49,610 nt of DNA. It comes from Fastidiosipila sp963510375 (GTDB lineage: Bacteria; Bacillota; Clostridia; Saccharofermentanales; Fastidiosipilaceae). The notes beneath the pieces were generated by a model. It searched no databases and had not been told where the DNA came from. It was given only the letters and a program-made list of their open reading frames with translations. Location of the stretch: positions 1-49,610 of the forward strand of contig CAUPES010000012.1 in the NCBI GenBank assembly GCA_963510375.1. The letters run 5' to 3'. The translations under genes were made by a program, and so were the position numbers. Shown piece after piece: positions 41,679 through 49,572 of this stretch. The first letter of the stretch is position 1. Every line of letters starts with the position of its first letter.

Positions 41679-43163
41679 ATGGCGTTTAATAGTATTGTAT
41701 TTTTATATTTGTTCTTACCAATTACTTTGGTACTATACTATTTACTGCCGGATAAATTATCCAATACTAAAGTTAAATCTATAGTTTTAATAGTTTTAAG
41801 TTTAATCTTCTATTCTTGGGGAGATATTAAGTATCTACCTCTACTTTTATTGGCAACAATTCTTAATTACTTGGCGTTAGAGGGCTGGACTTGGTTTAGA
41901 ATGACCAGGGGTGAGTCCCTAACTGCCAAGATTCTATTTGGTACAATTGTAGTATTAAATGTCGCTTTACTTGCAAGTGGTAAATACTTCTTAAAAGTAA
42001 TGCCTTTGGGGATCTCATTCTATACCTTCAAGATGCTTTCAGCTATTTTTGATATTAGAAAATCTCTGATAGAGAGTGAAGCAGAAAGACTAGAGAATCA
42101 AGGTTTAGTCTTAGAACGTAAAGATGCTGAATTAGATGCAATTTATCCGACTTATATTTGGACTAATTTCAAAAAAGATATTAAGCTGAACTTTACAAAT
42201 TTCCTGCTTTATATTAGTTTCTTCCCAGAACTTATTTCTGGACCTATTTCTAGATTTAAAAAATTTGTTCCTAATATAGAAAAAGCTAAGAAATCCTGGA
42301 GTAATTTGTATCAAGGATTGCTGAGATTTTTGCCAGCGTTGTTCGTAAAAGTTCTTATCGTTGATGAGATTGGAGCGTTGAGAACTGACTTACTTCATGG
42401 AATAGGTGACAATCTAGGTATGTTAGAAGCTTGGTTAGCAGCAATTTTTTACACCATATATATATACTTAGATTTTGCTAGCTATTCTGCAATGGCTATA
42501 GGTCTTTCAAGAACTCTAGGCTTCGATTCACCAGAGAACTTTAATAATCCATATTCAGCCGTTTCAATAACAGACTTTTGGCGCAGATGGCATATGAGCT
42601 TGAGTAGTTGGTTTAGAGATTATGTATATATCCCCTTGGGTGGAAATCGTAAAGGTTTAGCAAGACAACTTCTCAATATTACTATAGTCTGGGCTCTTAC
42701 AGGAATTTGGCATGGTAATAAACTTAACTTCTTGTTGTGGGGACTCTTTTATGCAATGATTTTGATCATGGAAAAAATGTTCTTGCTCAAAGCTATGGAC
42801 CGCTTACCAAAATTTGTCAGAAGAATAATCACTCTATTTATTGTAAATATGGGTTGGGTTCTATTTGCCTTCCCTAATACAAAAGATCTATTCTCAATGT
42901 TAGGCAGTATGTTTGGTGCTAATGGATGGTCGAATGGAGAAGGAATTTACATTTTAACTGGCAATATTTTCCTAATAATAATAGCATTGCTTGCTACAAG
43001 TGAGTTATTCACTAAGTTAATCAAGAATTTGCGTGAGAATGAGTCTTGGAATAAACCATATATTTTAGTTATAAGACATTTAGTTACTTTGATTTTACTA
43101 GTGATATCAACTGCATATATTCTTGATCAAAGTTTCGCATCATTCTTGTATTTCCAATTTTAG
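41679..43163 (+). CDS. MBOAT family O-acyltransferase (AlgI/PatA-like), 494 aa
   Basis: This multi-pass membrane protein passes acyl groups across the membrane to extracellular acceptors. The N-terminus FNSIVFLYLFLPITLVLYYLL, the FFPELISGPISRFKKF block, WRRWHMSLSSWFRDYVYIPLGG (H305) and ALTGIWHG with the catalytic H345 (seen in parts) are diagnostic. Between about residues 128 and 170, where family members have a short loop before the FFP block, lies a charged insertion of roughly 30 residues. AGAGG precedes the ATG. The DHHW partner follows after 21 bp. Confidence 0.95.
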   Translation: MAFNSIVFLYLFLPITLVLYYLLPDKLSNTKVKSIVLIVLSLIFYSWGDIKYLPLLLLATILNYLALEGWTWFRMTRGESLTAKILFGTIVVLNVALLASGKYFLKVMPLGISFYTFKMLSAIFDIRKSLIESEAERLENQGLVLERKDAELDAIYPTYIWTNFKKDIKLNFTNFLLYISFFPELISGPISRFKKFVPNIEKAKKSWSNLYQGLLRFLPALFVKVLIVDEIGALRTDLLHGIGDNLGMLEAWLAAIFYTIYIYLDFASYSAMAIGLSRTLGFDSPENFNNPYSAVSITDFWRRWHMSLSSWFRDYVYIPLGGNRKGLARQLLNITIVWALTGIWHGNKLNFLLWGLFYAMILIMEKMFLLKAMDRLPKFVRRIITLFIVNMGWVLFAFPNTKDLFSMLGSMFGANGWSNGEGIYILTGNIFLIIIALLATSELFTKLIKNLRENESWNKPYILVIRHLVTLILLVISTAYILDQSFASFLYFQF

Positions 43164-43184
43164 GTATAGGAGGAGAATAAAGTT

Positions 43185-44348
43185 ATGAAGAAGATGAATA
43201 AAATTTTTGTAGCATGTTTAGGTGTTCTAGTTTTTGCAACTACAGCAACTCTATTATTCTCTAAGCCTAAAGAGTTTTCTTGGACTGAGCGTAGACCTTT
43301 GAATGTCTGGCCTGATCTTAACTTGAAAAGTGTAGAAGCGGGTGAATGGAGCAAAAGTGTTGATTCAGCCTTAGCAGATCAATTTCCTGCAAGAGATGAG
43401 CTATTAGGATTGAAAGCCTTTACCCAAAAATATACTGGTAAGTCTGATAATGGACGTGTTTACTTTGCTAAAAAAGATCACTTGATAGAAGTTAATCGAG
43501 AAATTAATGCGAAACAATTAGAACGAAACATTGATGACATGATTAATTTCTACGAAAATCAATTTTTAAAAACGGGCACAGGACAAAGAGGAAGTCTTGT
43601 ACTAGCTCCAACCTTAGCTGAAGTTGGTAAAGACCTTTTGCCTGCTTATGCTCCAGATGCAAATCAAGCTCGGTTACTTAATGAAGCCTATGCCAAGAGT
43701 AATGCAGCAGGTTTGAATGCGCCAAATTTACTTGAAGCGTTGAGCAATAAATATAAGAACTTAAAGAATGATGAGAACCTTTATTTTAGAACAGATCATC
43801 ACTGGACACAGTTAGGTGCACATACAGCGTATCTTGCATACTTAGAGAGCTTAGGAGAGGACCTAATTACGAAGCAGTATGATATCAAAAAGGTTAGCGA
43901 TAATTTTTATGGTACAAACTGGGCCAAAGCCAGCACAAAGACCATTGCGCCAGATGATGTTTATGCTTATGAAAGAGATGCTCTAAATGATGTAAAAGTT
44001 TACAACAAGGATGGTCAGCTTGTAAGAAAAGGTTTCTATAATGAAGAAGCTCTAAGCGGTACAGATCCTTATGAATACTTCTTGGGAGCTAACCAAGATT
44101 ATATTCGTTTAGAGAATAATCTAAATTGTAATAATAAGAAGCTGCTAATTTTCAAAGATTCTTTTGCTAATGCTTTTATACCTTTCCTTTGTGAGAGATA
44201 CACTAGCATAACCATTGTAGACCTAAGATATTTATCCACTCCCGTTTCTGAAATTTTAGAACAAGGTGAGTTTACTGATCTCATGTATCTATATAATATT
44301 GTTACTTTAGCAGGGGATAACAACACATATAAGTTATTGCAAGATTAG
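43185..44348 (+). CDS. DHHW/AlgJ-AlgX-like extracellular acetylation protein, 387 aa
   Basis: An N-terminal signal anchor (about residues 6-26) is followed by an extracellular domain. The family-naming DHHW motif is at 204-207 (FRTDHHWTQLGAH), and the serine block KDSFANAFIPFL has S326. These are the equivalents of the catalytic Asp/His and Ser of AlgJ/AlgX-type acetyl-transfer proteins. With the MBOAT protein it should form the transmembrane and extracellular halves of an O-acetylation machine. AGGAGG precedes the ATG. The gene closes the cluster and no clear terminator follows. Confidence 0.9.
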   Translation: MKKMNKIFVACLGVLVFATTATLLFSKPKEFSWTERRPLNVWPDLNLKSVEAGEWSKSVDSALADQFPARDELLGLKAFTQKYTGKSDNGRVYFAKKDHLIEVNREINAKQLERNIDDMINFYENQFLKTGTGQRGSLVLAPTLAEVGKDLLPAYAPDANQARLLNEAYAKSNAAGLNAPNLLEALSNKYKNLKNDENLYFRTDHHWTQLGAHTAYLAYLESLGEDLITKQYDIKKVSDNFYGTNWAKASTKTIAPDDVYAYERDALNDVKVYNKDGQLVRKGFYNEEALSGTDPYEYFLGANQDYIRLENNLNCNNKKLLIFKDSFANAFIPFLCERYTSITIVDLRYLSTPVSEILEQGEFTDLMYLYNIVTLAGDNNTYKLLQD

Positions 44349-44407
44349 TGCTAGAGTAGAGCATAAAATAAATTTTTGGGAAAATAAAAAAATCTCGTAA
44401 AAAGTGC

Positions 44408-44435
44408 TTGACAAGTTATATCACTGTGATAAAAT
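44408..44435 (+). promoter_or_regulatory. tRNA-Val promoter
   Basis: Consensus TTGACA (44408-44413), a 16-bp spacer and TAAAAT (44430-44435) have a TGA extended -10. The predicted start near 44442 leaves about 40 nt of 5' leader before the tRNA. This is one of the strongest promoters in the window. Confidence 0.85.
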
Positions 44436-44483
44436 TTTATTTGCTTTTGAAAAACAACTACACAGATAACTGTTTAGTGTCGA

Positions 44484-44560
44484 GGGGAGTTAGCTCAGTT
44501 GGTTAGAGCATCTGCTTTACACGCAGGGGGTCGGGGGTTCGAGTCCCTTACTCCCCACCA
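44484..44560 (+). tRNA. tRNA-Val (anticodon TAC)
   Basis: Cloverleaf read by eye. The acceptor is GGGGAGT/ACTCCCC, the D-arm GCTC/GAGC, the anticodon stem TCTGC/GCAGG with loop TTTACAC, the T-loop TTCGAGT, and CCA is encoded. The T-stem has two adjacent G-U pairs at its base, mildly unusual but tolerable. Confidence 0.97.
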
Positions 44561-44567
44561 GACTTAG

Positions 44568-44605
44568 AAGCCAGTAAATATAAATTTTTTACTGGCTTTT
44601 CTTTT
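44568..44605 (+). terminator. Terminator after tRNA-Val
   Basis: A perfect 11-bp stem (AAGCCAGTAAA / TTTACTGGCTT) with a 9-nt loop is followed by TTCTTTT. It separates tRNA-Val from the next tRNA unit. Confidence 0.88.
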
Positions 44606-44650
44606 GCAAAATGGCACTTGAATTATTAATAGCTTAATTAGCAAAAGTGT

Positions 44651-44679
44651 TTGCAAAAGGCTTAGTTATTTAGTAGAAT
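44651..44679 (+). promoter_or_regulatory. Upstream promoter of the tRNA-Asp/Phe unit
   Basis: TTGCAA (44651-44656), a 17-bp spacer and TAGAAT (44674-44679) lie about 90 bp before tRNA-Asp. It may be the first of two tandem promoters. Confidence 0.6.
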
Positions 44680-44726
44680 TTGTAGCACGGTTTGGAAAAT
44701 CTTGTTCTTTAAAAAGAAGAAATTGC

Positions 44727-44754
44727 TTGACAAAGATATAGAAGATGATAGAAT
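44727..44754 (+). promoter_or_regulatory. Main promoter of the tRNA-Asp/Phe unit
   Basis: Consensus TTGACA (44727-44732), a 16-bp spacer and TAGAAT (44749-44754) with a TGA extended -10. The predicted start near 44761 is only 10 nt before tRNA-Asp. Confidence 0.85.
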
Positions 44755-44770
44755 CGTTATACACAGATTT

Positions 44771-44847
44771 GGCGCAGTAGTTCAGTTGGTTAGAATGCCA
44801 GCCTGTCACGCTGGAGGTCGAGGGTTCGAGCCCCTTCTGCGTCGCCA
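44771..44847 (+). tRNA. tRNA-Asp (anticodon GTC)
   Basis: The acceptor is GGCGCAG/CTGCGTC with one G-U pair, the anticodon stem CCAGC/GCTGG with loop CTGTCAC, and the T-loop is TTCGAGC-type. Discriminator G is expected for Asp, and CCA is encoded. Confidence 0.97.
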
Positions 44848-44880
44848 ATTTAATAAATACCAGACAAGCTTCTGGTACAT

Positions 44881-44956
44881 GCCCAGATAGCTCAGTTGGT
44901 AGAGCACTTGACTGAAGCTCAAGGTGTCGCTGGTTCGATTCCGGCTCTGGGCACCA
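44881..44956 (+). tRNA. tRNA-Phe (anticodon GAA)
   Basis: The acceptor is GCCCAGA/TCTGGGC, the anticodon stem CTTGA/TCAAG with loop CTGAAGC, the D-arm GCTC/GAGC, and the T-loop TTCGATT. Discriminator A and CCA are encoded. It is 33 nt downstream of tRNA-Asp in the same unit. Confidence 0.97.
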
Positions 44957-44960
44957 TAAT

Positions 44961-44996
44961 AGCCCGTAACCTTGATGGTTGCAGGCTTTTTTATTT
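44961..44996 (+). terminator. First terminator after tRNA-Phe
   Basis: An 11-bp imperfect stem (AGCCCGTAACC / GGTTGCAGGCT) with one mismatch and one G-U pair has a 5-nt loop and is followed by TTTTTATTT. Confidence 0.82.
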
Positions 44997-45028
44997 CACT
45001 GGGCTTAAAATGGGCGCTAGTCAAAACT

Positions 45029-45057
45029 CCGTAAACATTTAGTTTACGGTTTTTTTA
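45029..45057 (+). terminator. Second, tandem terminator after tRNA-Phe
   Basis: A perfect 8-bp stem (CCGTAAAC / GTTTACGG) with a 5-nt loop is followed by eight T. It lies about 40 nt after the first terminator and insulates the two-component genes from tRNA transcription. Confidence 0.88.
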
Positions 45058-45235
45058 TGTCTAAGATAGTTATTTGTGTAGTGGTTACGTGTTCAGGTAA
45101 AACTTGATTTTTTATTTCTAAACTTTTTTGAGCAATGACTTTGCTGAACTGTAATTTTAGTATCTGACATAAATTAAATATAAGTAAATCTATTAAGTTA
45201 TATTTATATTAACTAAGAAATAATTACAAATACTT

Positions 45236-45241
45236 TATAAT
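45236..45241 (+). promoter_or_regulatory. Perfect -10 element before the LytTR regulator gene
   Basis: TATAAT lies 38 bp upstream of the start codon, with no recognisable -35 (CTAAGA at 17 bp). An imperfect inverted repeat TTAAGTTATA...TATTAACTAAG sits just upstream (about 45194-45216). A missing -35 next to a dyad is what an activator-dependent, possibly autoregulated promoter would look like (inference). Confidence 0.45.
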
Positions 45242-45278
45242 CTAGTATATTTAAAGCTAGAGAATAAGGAGGAGTACT

Positions 45279-46022
45279 ATGGATAGCCTCAGAATTGTAA
45301 TAGTAGACGATGAAAAGATTCAGAGGGAGCACATGACTAACTTGGTAAATAGTGCTTGTAAAGAATTGGATATTGCCTGTGAAATTTCGACTTATGCATC
45401 AGGTGAGGAACTTTTGTTTGAATTAGAAGATAGTATGGATTGGCAAATTGTCTTCCTAGATGTCGAAATGAAAAAAATAGATGGCATGAGATCTGCTATG
45501 AAACTGAGAAAAACTCTTCCTGCTGTACATATTATTTTTTCTACAGCATATGCAGAATATGCAGTAGAAGGGTATAAAGTTAATGCCTTAGATTATTTAC
45601 TTAAACCGGTTAAATTAGAAGATGTGATCAAAGCTTTAAGAAAATACTTAGCCATCAAACCACAAACAGATAAATATAGCGTGTTTAGTGATGCTGATGA
45701 TAATCTAGTATTAATCAGACATAAAGATATTATAAGTTTAGAAGTTATGAATAAAAAAGTAAGACTTGTATATTTTTCTGAAAATAAAGAAAAAGAAATT
45801 ATATTAAATTCTAGTCTGAGCAAACTCGAAACTGAATTAAATAATGAGAGTTTCGTCAAACCACATAGAAGTTATCTGATTAATTTAGAGCATGTTAATC
45901 AAATATCTACTGATTTTCTTTTGATGGCAAATCTGGATAAAATACCCTTATCTAGAAGGTTAGCTGCAGATGTTCAGAGAGCATTTATTCAGCATTATAA
46001 AGGAGTTAGCTTCTATGAATAA
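45279..46022 (+). CDS. LytTR-family response regulator, 247 aa
   Basis: The N-terminal receiver domain has acidic pocket DDE (10-12), phospho-acceptor D61 in FLDVEM and the conserved lysine K109 in LLKPVK. The C-terminal LytTR DNA-binding domain (about 135-240) includes FVKPHRSYLINLEHV, the family hallmark. Proteins of this class (AgrA, LytR, VirR) bind short direct repeats upstream of peptide, bacteriocin or wall genes. AAGGAGGAG precedes the ATG. Its gene overlaps the kinase gene by 8 nt, so the two form a coupled pair. Confidence 0.96.
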   Translation: MDSLRIVIVDDEKIQREHMTNLVNSACKELDIACEISTYASGEELLFELEDSMDWQIVFLDVEMKKIDGMRSAMKLRKTLPAVHIIFSTAYAEYAVEGYKVNALDYLLKPVKLEDVIKALRKYLAIKPQTDKYSVFSDADDNLVLIRHKDIISLEVMNKKVRLVYFSENKEKEIILNSSLSKLETELNNESFVKPHRSYLINLEHVNQISTDFLLMANLDKIPLSRRLAADVQRAFIQHYKGVSFYE

Positions 46023-46752
46023 TGTTTTTATATTACTTTTGCTGAATAGTAGTCTCACATGGATAGTGATTATTTTGACGATAGCTTTGCTAGTATCAAT
46101 TTATTTTAATATAGATAAATATTTGGATGAAAAAAGTGAGGATAATCGTGATACCGAACTTAGCCAATATACACTTGAAGTTGAAACTATTTATAACAAG
46201 ATGCGTGGAATCAGACACGACTATAGGAATAATTTACAAGTTATGCAGGCTTTTTTACAAGCAGGCGAACTAGCTAGTTTAGAAAAATATTTAGATGAAC
46301 TAGTAAATGAGATGAATCAAGTAGATACGATAATTAGAACAGGTAATGTTTTAATTGATTCTTTAGTAAATACTAAAATGAGCATCGCCAAAAATAATGG
46401 AGTTAACGTAGATGCTACAGCTTTGGCACCAAAAGATTTAACAATAGACGCTACAGATGTAGCCACGATTTTAGGTAATTTATTAAATAACGCGATAGAA
46501 GCTACGACGAATTCAAAAAATCAGGATAAGTTTATTAGGGTTTATATAGCTCCTATGAAAGATATGCTCTATATAAATGTTACAAATTCAATGGATAAAT
46601 CACCTAAGATAAACTTTAAATCACTCAAAGCTCCTAATCGAATGGGATTTGGCTTACATAGAATCGATGCAACAGTAAAGAAGTACAATGGCTTCTTAAA
46701 TAGGCAGTGGGAAGAAGGCGTGTTTTCTACAGAAATTACTTTACCACTGTAG
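46015..46752 (+). CDS. GHKL sensor histidine kinase (AgrC-like), 245 aa
   Basis: One hydrophobic segment (about residues 3-30) is followed directly by the kinase: phospho-accepting H68 in IRHDYRNNL, N-box ILGNLLNNAIEAT and G-box RMGFGLHRI. This is the GHKL subclass that partners LytTR regulators. The start was placed at the ATG 8 nt after AAAGGAG, inside the end of the regulator gene. The longer frame adds 15 implausible residues. AgrC-type kinases normally carry five to seven membrane helices as a peptide sensor. Here the sensor is reduced to about one helix, so input may come through a partner such as the downstream transporter (inference). Confidence 0.92.
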   Translation: MNNVFILLLLNSSLTWIVIILTIALLVSIYFNIDKYLDEKSEDNRDTELSQYTLEVETIYNKMRGIRHDYRNNLQVMQAFLQAGELASLEKYLDELVNEMNQVDTIIRTGNVLIDSLVNTKMSIAKNNGVNVDATALAPKDLTIDATDVATILGNLLNNAIEATTNSKNQDKFIRVYIAPMKDMLYINVTNSMDKSPKINFKSLKAPNRMGFGLHRIDATVKKYNGFLNRQWEEGVFSTEITLPL

Positions 46753-46817
46753 TTGCTTTTCCACTTTAGGTTTTAATATTCTGAATTTTTCATATAGCTT
46801 CCCATTATTTTAATTGA

Positions 46818-46841
46818 TATTTTGACCATTCAGGCAAAATA
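46818..46841. promoter_or_regulatory. Dyad TATTTTG-N10-CAAAATA upstream of the ABC exporter genes
   Basis: Perfect 7-bp arms are separated by 10 bp. The site is about 45 bp upstream of a possible -10 TATAAT (46886-46891), which itself lacks a good -35. The position and symmetry suit an activator or repressor site controlling the exporter genes, perhaps but not necessarily the adjacent LytTR regulator. Confidence 0.45.
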
Positions 46842-46948
46842 CAATACCACTTGCGCTTGAAAAATATAAAGGAAAAGCTTTTATATATAATGAAAAGCAC
46901 TTAAGAGTAAAGATTTTTAAGTTTTTATAAATCAGCAGGAGAAAAAAT

Positions 46949-48808
46949 ATGAGAAAAAAGATAAAAACTTTAGCAGGCCTAAGTAAAAGATTAAAAAATT
47001 TCGATAAGGTATTTTTGCTAATCTATTTGCTAAATATATGTATGACTACTATAAATCCATACGTTCAGTTGCTAGGTACAGGGTTTATAATTCAAGCATT
47101 ATTCAATAGAGTGGAAATTAGTGATTTTATGCTTACTGTGCTTTTGTGGACAGGACTGATCTTACTTACTAAGATTCTAGCTAAGCTTTTTGAAAATTAC
47201 CTTATGGCTCAAGGAGATTTATTTAGAATTAGCGTAGGACATGACGTGATGTTAGCGAGAGCAAAAATGGATTATCAGTTACTCCTGGAAGAAAGAAATG
47301 TTAAATTATATAACTCAGCTATCACTGCAGTGGATCATAGACTGGCAGCTCTAAATGGGACTATTGATAATTTTGCAAATGTAATTTCAAACTTTATTTC
47401 CATAATAATTTCTGTTGGAGTTTTACAAAATTTACATCCACTTTTAGCCTTATTGATTGGAGTCTTTTTGGTATTTTTAATTTCCTTTAAAATAGTTTCT
47501 GAAAAGATCAACCAAAAGACATACCAAGCTAGAGTAGATAACTCTAAGAAATTTAATTATGTTCGAAATGTTTCTGGAGACCAAAGAATAGCTAAGGATG
47601 TGCGTTTGTATTCCATGTTTTCGTGGATAGAAAATATTCAAAATAAGATATGGACGGAGTATCAGCAGATTAAGAGACCGGCTAATATAATTCAGAGGAT
47701 AGAAGGCATTATTAGTGTAATTTTAACTGTCGGTATAATTGCTCTGACCTTTTATTTAAGTGTAGGAAAAATTATTATTGGTGAAATTAAAGCTGCTGAA
47801 ATCTTTATTTATACTGGTGTTGTAACTCTGGCTATCTCAGTTTTATCTGAATTTATTAATTCGTCTTACACATTTCGTAACGACTTAACTGAGTTGACTT
47901 ATGTTTATGATTATTTTAATCAAAAAGCAGTTTTTAACCATAAGAGTTCTTTGAAGCTACCAGATAATCCTACAATAGAATTAAAAGAAGTAAGTTTTAA
48001 ATATCCGAATGCGGATAAAGCAGTAATTGAGAACTTGAATCTTAAAATACCTTATGGACAACATTTAGCAGTTGTAGGAGAAAATGGTGCAGGTAAAACA
48101 ACCTTGGTTAAATTAATTCTAGGATTACTGCAACCTAGTTCTGGAGAGATTTTAATTAATGGTATAAATCGTGAAAAATATTCAGTAGAGGATTATTATC
48201 AGATGTTTGCTCCAGTTTTTCAAGATAATTATTTATATACTTTTTCAATTAAATCAACGATTTTGCAAGGCTATGATTATGTCGAAGAAAAGTATAGGAA
48301 AGTGCTTGAACTTTCAGGGATAAATAAATTCATTAATTCTTTACCTGAAGGTGACGAGACGAAAATAAATCGTCAAATTTATAAGGAAGCAGTTGAGTTA
48401 TCTGGCGGTCAGATGCAAAAGTTGAAACTAGCTCAGGCTTTGTACAAAGATGCCAACGTTTTAGTTTTAGATGAACCTACAGCAGCCTTAGATCCAATTA
48501 GTGAGAGTGAAGTATATCAAAATTATTTTAAATTCTCTCAAGGTAAATCGGCATTATTTATTTCACATAGACTAGCCTCTACTCAATTTTGTGATGAAAT
48601 TATCTATTTGAGTGATGGAGAAATTAAGGAAAAAGGTACACATAAAGAGCTTCTGGCTAATAAGTCAGGATATTACAAGCTCTATGAAACCCAGGCTTAT
48701 TATTACCAGGAAAATTTATCAGACAGAGATGTCAATATAAACGTTGAAGAAGGATCGCAGCAAGAAAGTCCAAGTTCAGAAGTTGTGGAAGTTGGAGGTG
48801 TAATTTAA
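46949..48808 (+). CDS. ABC exporter half-transporter (membrane domain fused to ATPase), 619 aa
   Basis: The first about 320 residues are a six-helix exporter-type membrane domain. The ATPase follows, with Walker A GENGAGKTT, Q-loop VFQDNYLYTFS, signature ELSGGQMQKLKLAQAL, Walker B VLVLDEPTAALDP and H-loop ISHRLAS. It ends with a hydrophilic acidic tail (about 25 residues). No C39 peptidase domain is present, so it is not a classic bacteriocin-processing exporter. Substrate is unknown. The AGGAG is well placed before the ATG. The next gene's ATG overlaps its stop by one base, suggesting a heterodimer partner. Confidence 0.93.
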   Translation: MRKKIKTLAGLSKRLKNFDKVFLLIYLLNICMTTINPYVQLLGTGFIIQALFNRVEISDFMLTVLLWTGLILLTKILAKLFENYLMAQGDLFRISVGHDVMLARAKMDYQLLLEERNVKLYNSAITAVDHRLAALNGTIDNFANVISNFISIIISVGVLQNLHPLLALLIGVFLVFLISFKIVSEKINQKTYQARVDNSKKFNYVRNVSGDQRIAKDVRLYSMFSWIENIQNKIWTEYQQIKRPANIIQRIEGIISVILTVGIIALTFYLSVGKIIIGEIKAAEIFIYTGVVTLAISVLSEFINSSYTFRNDLTELTYVYDYFNQKAVFNHKSSLKLPDNPTIELKEVSFKYPNADKAVIENLNLKIPYGQHLAVVGENGAGKTTLVKLILGLLQPSSGEILINGINREKYSVEDYYQMFAPVFQDNYLYTFSIKSTILQGYDYVEEKYRKVLELSGINKFINSLPEGDETKINRQIYKEAVELSGGQMQKLKLAQALYKDANVLVLDEPTAALDPISESEVYQNYFKFSQGKSALFISHRLASTQFCDEIIYLSDGEIKEKGTHKELLANKSGYYKLYETQAYYYQENLSDRDVNINVEEGSQQESPSSEVVEVGGVI

Positions 48809-49572
48809 TGAAACGAGAAACAAATACAGAAAAGACTAAAAGCAAAATACCAGTAAATACAGATGAAAATAAAAATCTGTGGATACGTGCATATCAAGAT
48901 CTATGGTCAATTGCCAAGAAGTCCTTTTGTTTAAGCTTCTTTCTGGGACTTGCGGATAGCCTATTACCTTTTATTAACTTATATTTCTTGTCTATGGTTT
49001 TGAATTTAATTGCAGCAGCAGAATTCGAATTGCTCTGGCAACGAATTGTAGTTTATTTATCGATATATCTCATAGTACAACTTTTAGCTGCATTAATTAG
49101 ACCACTTGAGCAGAATGAATATACCAAAGTTAGTAGAAAAATTCAGGCTCTGCCAAATGAGAAGATGCTTAGAGTTAATTTCCATTACTCAGACAATAAA
49201 CTTATCCATGACAAAGTACATAGATTAAATAGAGATTATTTTAACTCACCTGCATCAATGTATGACTTGTATTTAATTACTAGAGAAGTTATTAAACACA
49301 TTATTAGTTTAGCTTTTGCCATAGTTTTATTGTTGCCTATGTTTGATTTAGCTCCTGTAACCGTTCCAGGATTGGAATGGAGTAGTTCGCATTGGCTGGA
49401 CTTAGGAGTACTGGGTATAATCACTATAGTAATCTCTTTGAGCTTAATTACCGTAAAAAAACTTACTAAGAGACTTAGTTCTGATCAGGAAGATTTATAT
49501 ATATGGAATGCGATTTATTATGTCTTATACGTTAATTTACAAGATGTAGAGGGAGGAAAGACTAACTATTAA
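48808..49572 (+). pseudogene. ABC exporter membrane domain, truncated, 254 aa
   Basis: The N-terminus is a charged cytoplasmic stretch followed by exporter-type helices (about 40-75, 160-185, 195-215) and the intracellular loop EYTKVSRKIQALPNEKMLRVNF. The frame stops just after YYVLYVNLQDVEGGKTNY, where partners normally continue with a GKDIRLY-like turn, two more helices and the ATPase domain (about 600 aa in total). All three forward frames contain a stop between 49570 and 49602, so a single frameshift cannot rescue it within the window. It is probably decayed or truncated. A short half-protein in its own right is less likely. Sequencing error cannot be excluded. Confidence 0.7.

Noticed and set aside
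44666..45024. Reading frames across the tRNAs on both strands (60, 62 and 72 aa)
   Set aside because: They are translations of tRNA-Asp and tRNA-Phe and their flanks. Such peptides (for example GLEPSTSSVTGWHSNQLNY) are a well-known annotation artefact.
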